NCBI GenBank assembly: GCA_016793305.1
Contig: JAEUHU010000354.1
Location: forward strand, 1-45,209
DNA: 45,209 nucleotides
Reading direction: 5' to 3'
From: Planctomycetota bacterium
Lineage (GTDB): Bacteria > Planctomycetota > UBA1135 > UBA2386
Shown: positions 8,123 to 18,293 of the stretch, piece after piece
Layout of the letters: each line of letters starts with the position of its first letter
How positions within the stretch are numbered: position 1 is the first letter of the stretch
Notes under the pieces: model-generated
Databases searched by the model: none
What the model saw: only the letters and a program-made list of their open reading frames with translations
Told to the model about the DNA's origin: nothing
Program-made: the position numbers and the translations under genes

Positions 8123-8962
8123 GTGCCTGCGCAACTCCTCGATGGCAAGCTGATCGCCCAACGCATGCGCAGCCGTCTGCGCGAAGCCCGCGACGCGCTC
8201 GGCCGGCCGGTGCGGCTGGTTTCGGTCGAGATCGGGCAGAACCCCGCCGCCGCCGTCTACGTGCGCAACCAGCAGCGCGCCGCCGCCGAGGTCGGCATCG
8301 ACATGGAGGTGCGCAACCTGCCGATCGGCACCACCGAGGCGCAGCTGGTGGCGACGATCGTCGAGCTGAACGGCCGCCCCGAGGTCGCCGGCATCCTGGT
8401 GCAGCGCCCGTTGCCACCGGGCATCGACCCGCGCGCCGTGCAGTCGGCGATCGACCCGCACAAGGACGTCGAGGGCATGCACCCGGCGAACATGGGCGCG
8501 ATCCTCTACCGCGAGCCGGTGATGACGCCGTGCACCGCCGCCGCCGCCCAGCACCTGATCCTCGCCACCGGCCTCGACCTGCGCGGCGCCGAGACCGTCG
8601 TCGTCGGCCACAGCGAGATCGTCGGCAAACCGATCGCCGTGCTGCTGCTGCACCACCTGTCGACCGTCACCGTGTGCCACATCGGCACCCGCAAGCTGGT
8701 CGACCACACCCGCCGCGCCGACATCCTGGTCGTCGCCGTCGGCAAGGCCGGGCTCGTGCACGGCGACATGGTGAAGCCGGGCGCCTGCGTCATCGACGTC
8801 GGCATCAACCAGGCACCGGACGGCCGCATCGTCGGCGACGTCGACTTCGCCTCGACAGTGCCGGTCGCCGGCCACCTGACGCCGGTGCCGGGCGGCGTCG
8901 GCCCGGTCACCGTCGCCATGCTGCTGCGCAATACGCTGCGCGCTGCCGGTGCTACGGTTTGA
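8123..8962 (+). CDS. folD: FolD-type methylenetetrahydrofolate dehydrogenase, cyclohydrolase residues altered
   Basis: 279 residues. FolD normally oxidises 5,10-methylene-THF to methenyl-THF and hydrolyses it to 10-formyl-THF. The GTG at 8123 is chosen because GGAG (8111-8114) lies 8 nt before it and because it gives the usual FolD N-terminus; an ATG at 8057 lacks such a site. The fold is complete: GILVQRPLP (Gln94), GHSEIVGKP in the nucleotide-binding domain, and PVPGGVGPVT near the end. However the catalytic lysine of the YVxxK motif (E. coli Lys54) is Gln50 here (YVRNQQ), and the folate-binding Asp of KDVDG is Glu117 (KDVEGM). See findings. The gene is convergent with ccsA, with only 16 bp between stops. 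Confidence 0.93.
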   Translation: MPAQLLDGKLIAQRMRSRLREARDALGRPVRLVSVEIGQNPAAAVYVRNQQRAAAEVGIDMEVRNLPIGTTEAQLVATIVELNGRPEVAGILVQRPLPPGIDPRAVQSAIDPHKDVEGMHPANMGAILYREPVMTPCTAAAAQHLILATGLDLRGAETVVVGHSEIVGKPIAVLLLHHLSTVTVCHIGTRKLVDHTRRADILVVAVGKAGLVHGDMVKPGACVIDVGINQAPDGRIVGDVDFASTVPVAGHLTPVPGGVGPVTVAMLLRNTLRAAGATV

Positions 8963-8978
8963 TCCGCCGCACCGTTCG

Positions 8979-11009
8979 CTAGCTCATCGCGTCGGCAGCG
9001 GCGGCCAGGGTCTCGGAGGCCGGCGCCACGTTCGGCCGCGCGATCAGGTCGATCGCGCCGAGCACGAGGAACGACAGCAGCACCGAGTAGCTGATCCACA
9101 CGCCGTCGTGCAGCGCGCCGGAGAAGCCGTAGGCGTGCAGGCCGACGCCGAGCAGGTTCGTGTGGAACCACGAGAACACGACGATCATGCCGCTGAAGAT
9201 CGACCACAGCACGAGGCCGGGGTCGCGCACCATGCCGCACATGCGCGCGTGCAGCAGGGCGATCTGCGACAGGCAGATCAGCAAGGCGCCGTTCTCCTTC
9301 GGATCCCAGCCCCAGAAGCGGCCCCACGAGTCGTTGGCCCAGACGCCGCCGAGGATGGTGCCGACGACGCCGGTGGCGAGGCTGAAGCAGGTGACGCCGT
9401 AGGTGACCTTGGCGAGCATCTTCAGCAGCGACTGCTGCGGGCTCTTGTCGAGGCCGAGCGCACGCACCGCGACCCACGCCATGGCGACGCAGGCCGCCGC
9501 GACCCCAGCGCCGTAGCCGATGTTCATCGTCGGCACGTGGATACCGAGCCAGAAGTTGCTGAGCAGCACCGCCTGCAGCGGCTGCATCGTGTCGCGACCA
9601 TCGGCGACCTCGAACAGGCGAGCCAGGAAGATCAGCAGGGCGCCGAGGAACGGTGCGAGCGCCAGCAGGATGCGACGCGGCATCAGGAACTCGGCGGCGA
9701 CGATGACGATCGCAGCGACTCCGCCGATGAACAGGAAGGTGTCGTAGAGGCGCGTGATCGGCGGGTGGCCGGTGACGAGGCAGCGAATCCACACGTCGAC
9801 GACCAGCAGCACGATGCCAACCAGGGTGGTGACCGCACTGGCCCACCACAGCAGCCGGCTCTTCGGCAATGCCCAGCAGACGCAAGCCAGGACGAACCCC
9901 AGCACGAACGTCATCATCGCGTGGAAGTGCCAGTTCGCGGTGTAGTAGTAGGCCTCGGTCTCGACCGTGTCGGTGCCGACGCGCCCCTTGGCAGCCACTT
10001 CGACGGCGCGCTTGTAGTCGAGCAGGTGGCGCTGGCGGTCGCCGAGGGTCTCGGCCTGCAGGCCGGTCTCGAGGTGCGCCATCATCGCCACGTAGGACGG
10101 ATCGAGCGGCATGCGACCGGTCAGGGCGCCGCCGAGCACCTCACCGAAGCTGTGCCAGGTGATGCCCTCGGCCTGGGTCGGCGGCAGCAACAGCGCGCCC
10201 GAAGTCGTGCGCGAGACTTCCTGCAGGAACGACAGCACCTGGGAGAGGTTGCCGTGCTTCTCGGCGGCGAAGTCGTCGCCGACCGAGCGCACGTAGTCGC
10301 GGAAGGACCCGACGTTGCGCAGCACGGCGGTGAGCGGGATCCGCTCGCTGCCGCCGAACAGTGTCTTCAGCTCGTCGCCTTCGAGGCGCAGCGGCACCTG
10401 CAGGGAGTCGACCAGCCGATGCATGCGGTGGTAGGCGAGCAACTGCCGCCACAACAGCACCAGGTGGCGTTCGACCGGCGAGCGCTGTGCCTCCGCCTTG
10501 CCGTCGATCTTCTCCATCAGCGCCTCGAGCTTCTCGCCACTCTCGAGCAGGCGCGCGTAGGTGAGGTACTCGAAGCGCTGGCCCTGGCCATCGTGATGGA
10601 TGCCCAGTGCGTCGAGCACACTGACGTTCTCAATGCGGAACAACGGGTAGTGCGACGCCTGCTCGGGGTAGCACCAGGCGTCGAGCAGCCACTCGGTCGG
10701 CGACAGCTTGGTCGTTTGGCCATCGGCCGTCTCGAACTGCACGTCGCGCCGCCCGTGCACCGCGTAGAGGGTGTACGAAGCCAGCGTCGACACCGGCTGC
10801 ACCCGGCCTTCGTTCATCACCATCGTCTTGCCGAACTCGGCGACGAAGGCAGGGTCCCAGCCGCCCTTGCGGAGCACCACCCCCTCCATCTTCGGCGCCG
10901 CCCGACTGCAGCCGGCGACGACGAACAAAAGGCACAACCAGATCCACGCCCTGGCCGTGGATGCCCAGGTCGTGGAGATCGACGTCTTGGTGGTCGGCAT
11001 CGGCATCAT
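8979..11009 (-). CDS. ccsA: Cytochrome c maturation protein CcsA (System II) with long N-terminal extension
   Basis: 676 residues from the ATG at 11009, which overlaps the resB stop (ATGA). With ResB it exports heme and attaches it to apocytochromes c outside the membrane. The tryptophan-rich heme-handling motif reads WGWDPKENGAL (from about residue 566), followed by WFHTNLLGVGLH with the external histidines; an upstream histidine lies in TGHPPITRLYDTF and another in LGIHVPTMN. Before the first membrane helix (about 362) is a roughly 325-residue extracytoplasmic region beginning with a hydrophobic segment and VVAGC34, which fits a lipoprotein signal. 'GRVQPVSTLAS' in this region resembles the 'GRIKPINTLAS' stretch of extended CcsA proteins in Bacteroidetes. 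Confidence 0.92.
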   Translation of the reverse strand: MMPMPTTKTSISTTWASTARAWIWLCLLFVVAGCSRAAPKMEGVVLRKGGWDPAFVAEFGKTMVMNEGRVQPVSTLASYTLYAVHGRRDVQFETADGQTTKLSPTEWLLDAWCYPEQASHYPLFRIENVSVLDALGIHHDGQGQRFEYLTYARLLESGEKLEALMEKIDGKAEAQRSPVERHLVLLWRQLLAYHRMHRLVDSLQVPLRLEGDELKTLFGGSERIPLTAVLRNVGSFRDYVRSVGDDFAAEKHGNLSQVLSFLQEVSRTTSGALLLPPTQAEGITWHSFGEVLGGALTGRMPLDPSYVAMMAHLETGLQAETLGDRQRHLLDYKRAVEVAAKGRVGTDTVETEAYYYTANWHFHAMMTFVLGFVLACVCWALPKSRLLWWASAVTTLVGIVLLVVDVWIRCLVTGHPPITRLYDTFLFIGGVAAIVIVAAEFLMPRRILLALAPFLGALLIFLARLFEVADGRDTMQPLQAVLLSNFWLGIHVPTMNIGYGAGVAAACVAMAWVAVRALGLDKSPQQSLLKMLAKVTYGVTCFSLATGVVGTILGGVWANDSWGRFWGWDPKENGALLICLSQIALLHARMCGMVRDPGLVLWSIFSGMIVVFSWFHTNLLGVGLHAYGFSGALHDGVWISYSVLLSFLVLGAIDLIARPNVAPASETLAAAADAMS

Positions 11010-12349
11010 TCCTTCTGCAGGGTCGTGTAGGTGGTCGATTCGAGGAACCGCATCAGCTTCATGACGAAGTGCAGCAGCAGGCCGAACGCGATGACGAAGC
11101 ACGCCAGCATCGGCCACAGGTCGGACGGGTTGTAGGACACCTCGAACACGGAGTACCACGGCGGCCCGCCCCTGGGCTGCGGCCCCCAGCTGGTCTGGTA
11201 GACGACGAAGCCGTCGCGCCGCAGCGGGTTGTTCATGAAGATCTCGGCGTCCTGGGCGCCGGCATCGTCGACCACGGTGACGTAGCTGCGGAAGTCCTTC
11301 GGCGACATGGTGCCGGGGTGGTCGAGCTTCTGGAACCTGCGCAGCTTGACGGCGAACGGCAGCTCGCGCGTCACGTGCCGCAGGTCGAGGCCGTAGCGCA
11401 CACCGTCGACGGTGAACGCGAACGGGTAGCGCGCTTCGTCGAACGGCAGCCGCGGGAATCCCCAGACGATGCCGCGGATCGGCGCGCCGTTCTTCGGCAG
11501 CACGGTGACGTAGCAGCCGGCGATCTCCGCTTCGCTGCGCGGCTGCTGGCCCGGCGGCCAGCTCTGCGGCAGCAGCACGACGCCGTCGACGCTCTCACAC
11601 GGCGAGTCGACGCGCGGGCCCTTCGGCACGGCGCGCGCGTGGTCGACGAAGTCGCGGATCTCGAGGCTGAACGGCAGCCCGTCCGGCATAAGCGTGACCA
11701 CTTCGCCCGGGCCGCTGATCGAACCCTTTGGCAGCCGTGCTGCGGGCAAGCGGGCCGGCCACAGCACGTGTTCCGGCACCACGCGCTCCTCGACCTGGTC
11801 GCCCTTCTCGACCATCAGCGCCAGCTCGAAGTCGTGGAAGCTGACGAACCGCGAGCTCTGGTAGACACGCCCCGGCGCCCCCTGACCGTCGGCCGGTGCC
11901 TCGTACAGCGACAGATTGCCGGCGTACGAGTAGTGCATCTTGACGAATCCAGCGACCAGCAACAGCGCGATGCCGAGGTGGGTGATCAGGATGCCGGCGT
12001 TGCGCACGTTCCACTTCATGCGCACGAGGCCGCCGACCATCAGGTTCACGAACAGCAGCCCCATCACCGGGTAGGCGCCGATCAGCGGGATCTGCAGGTC
12101 GAACCAATGCCGCCCCCACACCGAAACCGGCAGCTTGGCGACCAGCCACCAGGACTCGAAGTAGAGCTGCTGCACCGCGTAGGTGCTGTTGTCCATCTGC
12201 GCCAACGTGCCGAGCCACGTCAGCAGTGCGAGCAGCAGCACCAGCACGACCGAGAGCTTCATCGACGACAGGAACGCAACCACGAAGTCGAGCGGCGAGG
12301 CGCTGCGCGCTGGCACCGACGGTGCCGTCACCGGATCCGCAGCGCTCAT
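11006..12349 (-). CDS. resB: ResB-like cytochrome c biogenesis protein
   Basis: 447 residues. A membrane helix pair (about 20-45 and 90-115), a third helix (about 125-140), a large extracytoplasmic domain and a last helix near the C-terminus match ResB/Ccs1, the partner of CcsA in System II heme delivery. The signature near the end is 'MNNPLRRDGFVVYQTSW', corresponding to the conserved 'MN.PL...GY.fYQ.sy' of the family. It overlaps by ATGA both the lipoprotein gene before it and ccsA after it, so the three are translationally coupled. N-terminus is Pro/Ala-rich and probably cytoplasmic. Confidence 0.9.
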   Translation of the reverse strand: MSAADPVTAPSVPARSASPLDFVVAFLSSMKLSVVLVLLLALLTWLGTLAQMDNSTYAVQQLYFESWWLVAKLPVSVWGRHWFDLQIPLIGAYPVMGLLFVNLMVGGLVRMKWNVRNAGILITHLGIALLLVAGFVKMHYSYAGNLSLYEAPADGQGAPGRVYQSSRFVSFHDFELALMVEKGDQVEERVVPEHVLWPARLPAARLPKGSISGPGEVVTLMPDGLPFSLEIRDFVDHARAVPKGPRVDSPCESVDGVVLLPQSWPPGQQPRSEAEIAGCYVTVLPKNGAPIRGIVWGFPRLPFDEARYPFAFTVDGVRYGLDLRHVTRELPFAVKLRRFQKLDHPGTMSPKDFRSYVTVVDDAGAQDAEIFMNNPLRRDGFVVYQTSWGPQPRGGPPWYSVFEVSYNPSDLWPMLACFVIAFGLLLHFVMKLMRFLESTTYTTLQKE

Positions 12350-13941
12350 TGCGCCCTCCGCACCGACGCGCCGAACGCACGGAAGCTGTCGACCTGTTTC
12401 TCGACCTCGGCGGCAGCGCCGACGAGCTTCGCGAACAGGATCGTGTTGCCTTCGCTGCGTGCCGCCACCAGCATGCGCGCGCCCTGGATCTGCTTGCCGC
12501 TCATGCTGCGGAAGTCGCCGCCGAGGTCGAGCAGCACGCTGTCCTCGCCGAGGAACGCGATCTTGGTCAGCGCCGCGAAGTCGGCGTCGCTCATCGGGCC
12601 CTGGCCCATCTCACCGCGCCAGATGTCGAGCGTCGCCTTCAGGCCGCCGCCAAGCTGGCCGAGGTAGACCTCGCCGTCACCGGCGAACGTGTGGTGCAGG
12701 AACTTGTTGCTGCCGGCCTTCGCCGTCCAACCCGCCGGCACCGTCGCTGTGAACGGCCCACTCGGCGGCGGCGGCGGCGTCTGCGCTGGCGCACCGCCGA
12801 CCGGCGGGTGATCACCGGGCATCGGCTGGCCGCGCTGGATCGGCGGCGCCTGCGGGTTCGGGCTCGCCGACGCGCTGCGCAGCGACTTCGCCAGCGCCAG
12901 GAACCGGTCGCGATGGCTCTTCACCACCGCCTCCGGCCCGGTGAACTTCAACGTCGTCACCTCGTCGCCCTGGGTGACGAACGCGAGCAGCATGCCCTTG
13001 CCGGGCTTGCCGCCGAACGTGCCGTAGAGCTCGACCATGCGGCCGGGGCGGCCGAGCAGCTCGACGACTTCGAGCGCTTCGAGTGCCGGCACCTGATCGA
13101 GCCCGAACTGGCCGTACCAACGCTTCAGGTTGCCGGTGACGCCGCCGGCGATCGGACCCGAGACGTAGCACTCGGTGTCGTCCTGGCCGGCGATGCGCCA
13201 CAACGCTGCGCGAAAGCGTTCGGGCTGCGGCGGCAGCTGCTCCCAGCCCGGAGGCGTGACGCCGACGAACGCCTTGCCCGCAGTTTCGGCCGCCCCACCA
13301 CCCGCGGCCGCATTGCCAGCGGCCGCGCTCGCGCCAGCACCGCCGACGCGCATCGACTTGGCGACCGCCAGGAAGTTCGCTCGCTGTTCCTTCAGCATGG
13401 CCGAAGGCCCGGTGAACTTCAGCGTCGTCACCCGATCACCGTCCGCCAGCACGATGCCGAGCATCGCCTGGTCTGGCTTGCCGCCGAACGTGCCGTTCAG
13501 CTCGACGAGGCGGCCCTTGCCACCGAGCAGCTCGACCTCGGGCAGCGTGCCGGGATCGACCGCAGCCTGGCCGAACTGGCCGTACCAGCGCGTGACGTTG
13601 CCGGCGAGGCCGCCGAGCGTGCCGAGCGTCAGGTAGCACTCGGGACCGGCGTCGCCGCCGACGCGCCACAATGCGTGGCGGAACTTCTCCGGCTGCGCTG
13701 GCAGCCGCTGCCAGCCGACCGGGGTGTCGGCGGTGATGTTGGCGGCGGCCGACGGGTCCTGCGAGTCGGCCTTGGCCCCGCCCATGTCCGGCAGGCCGAG
13801 GCGGTCCTTCGCCGGCGCGTCCCACACCACCGGCCGCTGCGCCTTCGGCAAGGTGCGCGGCGCGCTGAAGGCCTGGGGGGTGCCGCTGCTGCAGGCGGGC
13901 AACAACGCGAACAGGAAGAGGAAGGAACGTGTGCTGGTCAT
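12346..13941 (-). CDS. Lipoprotein with three repeated domains, coupled to resB-ccsA
   Basis: 531 residues from the ATG at 13941 (an ATG at 13971 would put ten residues before the signal). The signal peptide ends in LLPAC17, a lipobox, so it is probably lipid-anchored. Three copies of an about 130-residue domain follow: residues 73-198, 228-355 and 397-531. Copies 1 and 2 are close (PxGWxxLPxQPExFRxALWR, ECY, RWYGQFG, VELxGTFGGKP, VTTLKFTGP); copy 3 is diverged. Linkers are Ala/Gly- and Pro-rich. I do not know a named function. The ATGA overlap with resB suggests a job linked to cytochrome c maturation or the same envelope process. Confidence 0.85.
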   Translation of the reverse strand: MTSTRSFLFLFALLPACSSGTPQAFSAPRTLPKAQRPVVWDAPAKDRLGLPDMGGAKADSQDPSAAANITADTPVGWQRLPAQPEKFRHALWRVGGDAGPECYLTLGTLGGLAGNVTRWYGQFGQAAVDPGTLPEVELLGGKGRLVELNGTFGGKPDQAMLGIVLADGDRVTTLKFTGPSAMLKEQRANFLAVAKSMRVGGAGASAAAGNAAAGGGAAETAGKAFVGVTPPGWEQLPPQPERFRAALWRIAGQDDTECYVSGPIAGGVTGNLKRWYGQFGLDQVPALEALEVVELLGRPGRMVELYGTFGGKPGKGMLLAFVTQGDEVTTLKFTGPEAVVKSHRDRFLALAKSLRSASASPNPQAPPIQRGQPMPGDHPPVGGAPAQTPPPPPSGPFTATVPAGWTAKAGSNKFLHHTFAGDGEVYLGQLGGGLKATLDIWRGEMGQGPMSDADFAALTKIAFLGEDSVLLDLGGDFRSMSGKQIQGARMLVAARSEGNTILFAKLVGAAAEVEKQVDSFRAFGASVRRAQ

Positions 13942-14097
13942 CGCAGGGCCGGAGGAATCGGCAGAGAGCATACGGAGGCCGCGCAGGCCTCGAAGGCCCG
14001 GAGCTTGGGAAACTCCGGAGTCAGAACCCGAGGCGCAGGGTGCGAATTGCCGCGGTGTAGCGCGCCAACCTTACGCAGCAACTCGTTCGCGCGGCCC

Positions 14098-14166
14098 GCC
14101 ATCGGTTGCGCCAGCAGCGGGCCATCGGGTGCGCCAGCCACAGGCCACCGGTGCGCCAGCAGCGAG
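14098..14166. repeat. Three imperfect 23-bp tandem repeats
   Basis: Units at 14098-14120, 14121-14143 and 14144-14166 share GCCAtCGGtTGCGCCAGC with small changes. They sit in the 242-bp gap between the ispB-like stop (14184) and the lipoprotein start (13941), both on the minus strand. I see no gene in this gap; a short minus-strand frame at 13938-14180 lacks any protein-like feature. Confidence 0.6.
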
Positions 14167-14183
14167 ACCGCCCACCGCACGCC

Positions 14184-15179
14184 TCAGAGTCGCCGCGTCA
14201 ACACGAAGCCGGCGAGCTGGTGCAGCGCATCGCGCGCGGGCCCCGGCGGCAGCAGCGACAGCGACGCCTGCGCCTTGTGGATGCGGCGCGTGGCTTCTTC
14301 CATCGCGTAGGCGATCGCGTGCTCGAGCGGGAACTCGGCGCGCAGGCGGCGCAGGCCCTCGGCTTCGGTCTTGCCGAGCACTGCGCGCAGCCGTTCGGCT
14401 TCACCCGGGCCGCGCTGCATCAGCCACAGCATCGGCAGCGTGATCTTGCCTTTCGCCAGGTCGGTGCCGAGCGACTTGCCGACGACGCGTTCGTCGCCAT
14501 CGAGATCGAGACAGTCGTCGACGATCTGGAAGGCGATGCCGAGCTCGATACCGTACTCCTCGAGTGCGCGCAGGCGACCTTCGGGGCCGCCCGAGTAGTG
14601 GCCGCCGAGGCGGCACGCCGCGGCGTAGAGGCTCGCGGTCTTCTCGGCGATGACCTGGAAGTAGCGCGGCTCCGTCCACTGGAAGTCGAAGCGGTGCAGC
14701 ACCTGCGTGATCTCACCTTGGCAGATCACGCGCACGGTCTCGGCCAGCCAACGCGCCGCCGTCGGGTCCGGCAGCTGCACGGCCATGTGGAAGGCCTTGG
14801 CGTAGATGTAGTCGCCGAGCAACACCGCGACCTCGACGCCCGCCATCTGGTTGACGGTCGGGATGCGGCGCCGCACGTTGGCGCTGTCGAGCACGTCGTC
14901 GTGCACCAACGTCGCCGTGTGCAGCAGCTCGACCACCTTGGCGACGGTGACGACGTCGTCGCCGAGCACGCCGCCGTGGGTCGCGCCTCGCACCGCCATG
15001 CCGGCGAGGAACGTCAGCACCGGCCGCAGCTGCTTGCCGCGGAAGCCGCCGACGTGTTCGACCAGCGGCAGCATCTCGCGGTGGCCGGGCGCCAGGTCCT
15101 GGATCAGCTCGCGGTTCAACCGGTCGAGCTGCGGACGCACGAGCCCGACGAGGTCGTGCAGCGGCAGGGTCTCGGTCAC
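14184..15179 (-). CDS. ispB: Polyprenyl diphosphate synthase (trans-isoprenyl)
   Basis: 331 residues. It condenses isopentenyl diphosphate onto allylic diphosphates to make the long chain of a quinone side chain or similar lipid. Both Asp-rich motifs are present: LVHDDVLDSANVRRR (FARM) and IVDDCLDLDGDE (second DDxxD), followed by GKSLGTDLAKGKITLPML, a conserved block. Start is GTG at 15179, overlapping the tatA stop (GTGA). Chain length cannot be told from sequence alone; octaprenyl or heptaprenyl synthase is most likely by size, and the symbol is used in that loose sense. Confidence 0.9.
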   Translation of the reverse strand: MTETLPLHDLVGLVRPQLDRLNRELIQDLAPGHREMLPLVEHVGGFRGKQLRPVLTFLAGMAVRGATHGGVLGDDVVTVAKVVELLHTATLVHDDVLDSANVRRRIPTVNQMAGVEVAVLLGDYIYAKAFHMAVQLPDPTAARWLAETVRVICQGEITQVLHRFDFQWTEPRYFQVIAEKTASLYAAACRLGGHYSGGPEGRLRALEEYGIELGIAFQIVDDCLDLDGDERVVGKSLGTDLAKGKITLPMLWLMQRGPGEAERLRAVLGKTEAEGLRRLRAEFPLEHAIAYAMEEATRRIHKAQASLSLLPPGPARDALHQLAGFVLTRRL

Positions 15180-15400
15180 CGGGGCGCTCCGGAGCTGGAG
15201 TTGTCGTCGGAGCGAGTCGGCGACGGGCCGGACGCTGAACCAGCGCCGCCTTCAGGCTTCTGGCCGTCCTTCAGGCCGCGCTTGAACTCGGTGATGCCCG
15301 AGCCGAGCGAACGAGCCATGCCGGGGAGCCGGTGGCCGAACAGCAGGAGCGCGACCACGAGAACGGCCACGATCTCCCAAGTGCTCAGAAAAGCGATCAT
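15176..15400 (-). CDS. tatA: Sec-independent (Tat) translocase subunit TatA/TatE
   Basis: 74 residues: one N-terminal membrane helix (WEIVAVLVVALLLFG), the hinge 'FGHRLPGMARSLG', then the amphipathic helix 'GSGITEFKRGLKD' and a Gly/Ser-rich acidic tail. This is the TatA layout; it forms the pore for folded proteins with TatBC. The ATG at 15400 has GAGG 8 nt upstream. Its stop overlaps the GTG of the downstream prenyl synthase. TatA and TatB are hard to tell apart at this length, but the FG(xx)LP hinge and short tail favour TatA. Confidence 0.9.
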   Translation of the reverse strand: MIAFLSTWEIVAVLVVALLLFGHRLPGMARSLGSGITEFKRGLKDGQKPEGGAGSASGPSPTRSDDNSSSGAPR

Positions 15401-15488
15401 GCAGCAAACCTCGGCGTTTTCGTCATCATGCCGGCGGCATGGCCGAACGCCAGCCACGCGACCTAGTTCTGTGCTCGGGTGCACGGGC

Positions 15489-15505
15489 CGAGGGCTGCAC
15501 CCTCG
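15489..15505. terminator. Short GC hairpin after the membrane protein gene
   Basis: CGAGGG, loop CTGCA, CCCTCG: 6 bp. It lies 38 bp past the stop of the minus-strand gene at 15544 and before tatA. No T tract. It could be a weak terminator or transcript-stabilising stem; in this GC-rich sequence a 6-bp stem may also be chance. Confidence 0.25.
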
Positions 15506-15543
15506 CGCGACGGGACGGCAACGCCGCGTGCACGGCGCGTCTT

Positions 15544-16014
15544 TCAGTCGCCGCGCGCGCCCTGCCGTTCGAACCAACGCTGCCATGCCGCCGGGTCATC
15601 GCCATGGTCTTCGCCAGCGAGCCGCGCCAGATTCTGGCGGCTGCTCTGCCGGATCGAGGCATCGTCGGAGCGCAGCGCCGCGATCAGCAGGCGCGCGGCC
15701 TCGCGCTTCGCTTCGGCGTTGCGGGCCGTGTTGGCGGCGTTGCCGCCGCCGCCCTGGCTGTCGCGGAACTGCCGGAAGGCCTGCAGCACGCCGGTGAGGA
15801 TCGTGTGCAGCCGCAGGGCTTCCCCCCACAGCATCAGCACGTAGCAGACCAGCGCGGCGACGCAGACGCGCAGCAACGCCTGGTCACCGAAGCGCTCGCG
15901 CACCCACGCTGAACCCGGCAGCCACGGTTCGGCGACGACGACCACCAGCACGCCTAGCAAGAGCAGCGGCGTGAGCTGGCGGAACAGGGCTTCGAAGCCT
16001 CCGGGGATCTTCAC
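15544..16014 (-). CDS. Small membrane protein of unknown function
   Basis: 156 residues. Two predicted membrane helices (about 14-30 and 47-63) are followed by a Gly-rich linker and a charged cytoplasmic helix region with 'AARLLIAALRSDDASIRQSS', resembling a single HEAT-like repeat. No family recognised. It lies 31 bp downstream of sucD on the same strand and upstream of tatA, so it may be co-transcribed with either. Confidence 0.7.
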   Translation of the reverse strand: MKIPGGFEALFRQLTPLLLLGVLVVVVAEPWLPGSAWVRERFGDQALLRVCVAALVCYVLMLWGEALRLHTILTGVLQAFRQFRDSQGGGGNAANTARNAEAKREAARLLIAALRSDDASIRQSSRQNLARLAGEDHGDDPAAWQRWFERQGARGD

Positions 16015-16045
16015 GGGCGAGGGCGGGATGCAGCGGTGCCCGGCA

Positions 16046-16930
16046 TCACTTGCCGAGCACCTTCTTCATCGTGGCGCCGAGGATCGACGGCGTATCGCAG
16101 ACGTGCACGCCGGCCTTCTTCATCGCCGCCTTCTTGTCCGCGGCCGTGCCCTTGCCGCCGCTGATGATGGCGCCGGCGTGGCCCATGCGCTTGCCGGGCG
16201 GCGCGGTCGCGCCAGCGATGAAGCCGACGACCGGCTTCTTCACGTAGCTCGCCATGAACTCGCAGGCCTCTTCCTCGGCGGTGCCGCCGATCTCACCGAT
16301 CATGATGATGCCTTCGGTGTCCTTGTCGTCCTGGAACAGCTTCAGGCAGTCGATGAAGTCGAGGCCCTTGATGGGGTCGCCGCCGATGCCGATGCAGGTC
16401 GACTGGCCCATGCCGTTGTTGGTGACCTGGAACACGGCCTCGTAGGTCAGCGTGCCGCTGCGCGACACGATGCCGACCTTGCCGGGGCGGTGGATGTAGG
16501 CCGGCATGATGCCGATCTTGCAGCCGGTCTTGTCGGTGACCGGCGTGATGATGCCGGGGCAGTTCGGGCCGATCAGGCGCGTCTTGGTGCCCTTCATCGC
16601 GTCCTTGACGAACGCCATGTCGGCGACCGGGATGCCCTCGGTGATGACGACGACGAGATCCATCTCGGCGTCGACCGCTTCGCAGATCGCGTCGGCCGTG
16701 AACGCGGCCGGCACGTAGATCATCGACACCGTGGCGCCCGAGGCCGCCTTGGCCTCGCGCACCGTGTCGTGGACCGGGACGCCTTCGATGGTCTGGCCGC
16801 CCTTGCCGGGCGTGACGCCGGCGACCACCTTGGTGCCGTAGGCGAGGGAGTTCTTGCTGTGGAACAGGCCGGCTTCGCCGGTGAAGCCCTGGCACAGGAT
16901 CTTGGTGTTGCCGTCGACGAGAACAGTCAT
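16046..16930 (-). CDS. sucD: Succinate-CoA ligase alpha subunit
   Basis: 294 residues, normal length. With SucC it interconverts succinyl-CoA and succinate with ATP or GTP formation in the TCA cycle. It starts at the ATG at 16930, which follows AAAGGAG at a good distance. CoA-binding Rossmann features: '[16 protein letters not shown]', then GPNCPGI and [12 protein letters not shown]. The phosphorylated histidine is in [10 protein letters not shown] near residue 245. It lies 32 bp downstream of sucC. Confidence 0.97.
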   Translation of the reverse strand: MTVLVDGNTKILCQGFTGEAGLFHSKNSLAYGTKVVAGVTPGKGGQTIEGVPVHDTVREAKAASGATVSMIYVPAAFTADAICEAVDAEMDLVVVITEGIPVADMAFVKDAMKGTKTRLIGPNCPGIITPVTDKTGCKIGIMPAYIHRPGKVGIVSRSGTLTYEAVFQVTNNGMGQSTCIGIGGDPIKGLDFIDCLKLFQDDKDTEGIIMIGEIGGTAEEEACEFMASYVKKPVVGFIAGATAPPGKRMGHAGAIISGGKGTAADKKAAMKKAGVHVCDTPSILGATMKKVLGK

Positions 16931-16962
16931 GGGTGTGCTCCTTTGGGGTTCAGCGGATGGCC

Positions 16963-18126
<1,164 letters not shown>

Positions 18127-18293
18127 GGCTGCGAAGGGCGAGCACGCTAGCGAGGCGGCCCATGCGAGTCGAATGCGTCGCTGCCATTCCACGCGCCGCA
18201 TTTCCGTTGACCACGCCCGCCCCAGAGCACAACCTCCACGCGTCACACGCGGCACCCATGGATCGGGAGGGCTGGATCGGTGATCCCGCCCAC

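Noticed and set aside
13938..14180. An 80-residue minus-strand reading frame between the prenyl synthase and lipoprotein genes
   Set aside because: It spans the 23-bp tandem repeats, has no family-like feature, and overlaps the start of the lipoprotein gene.
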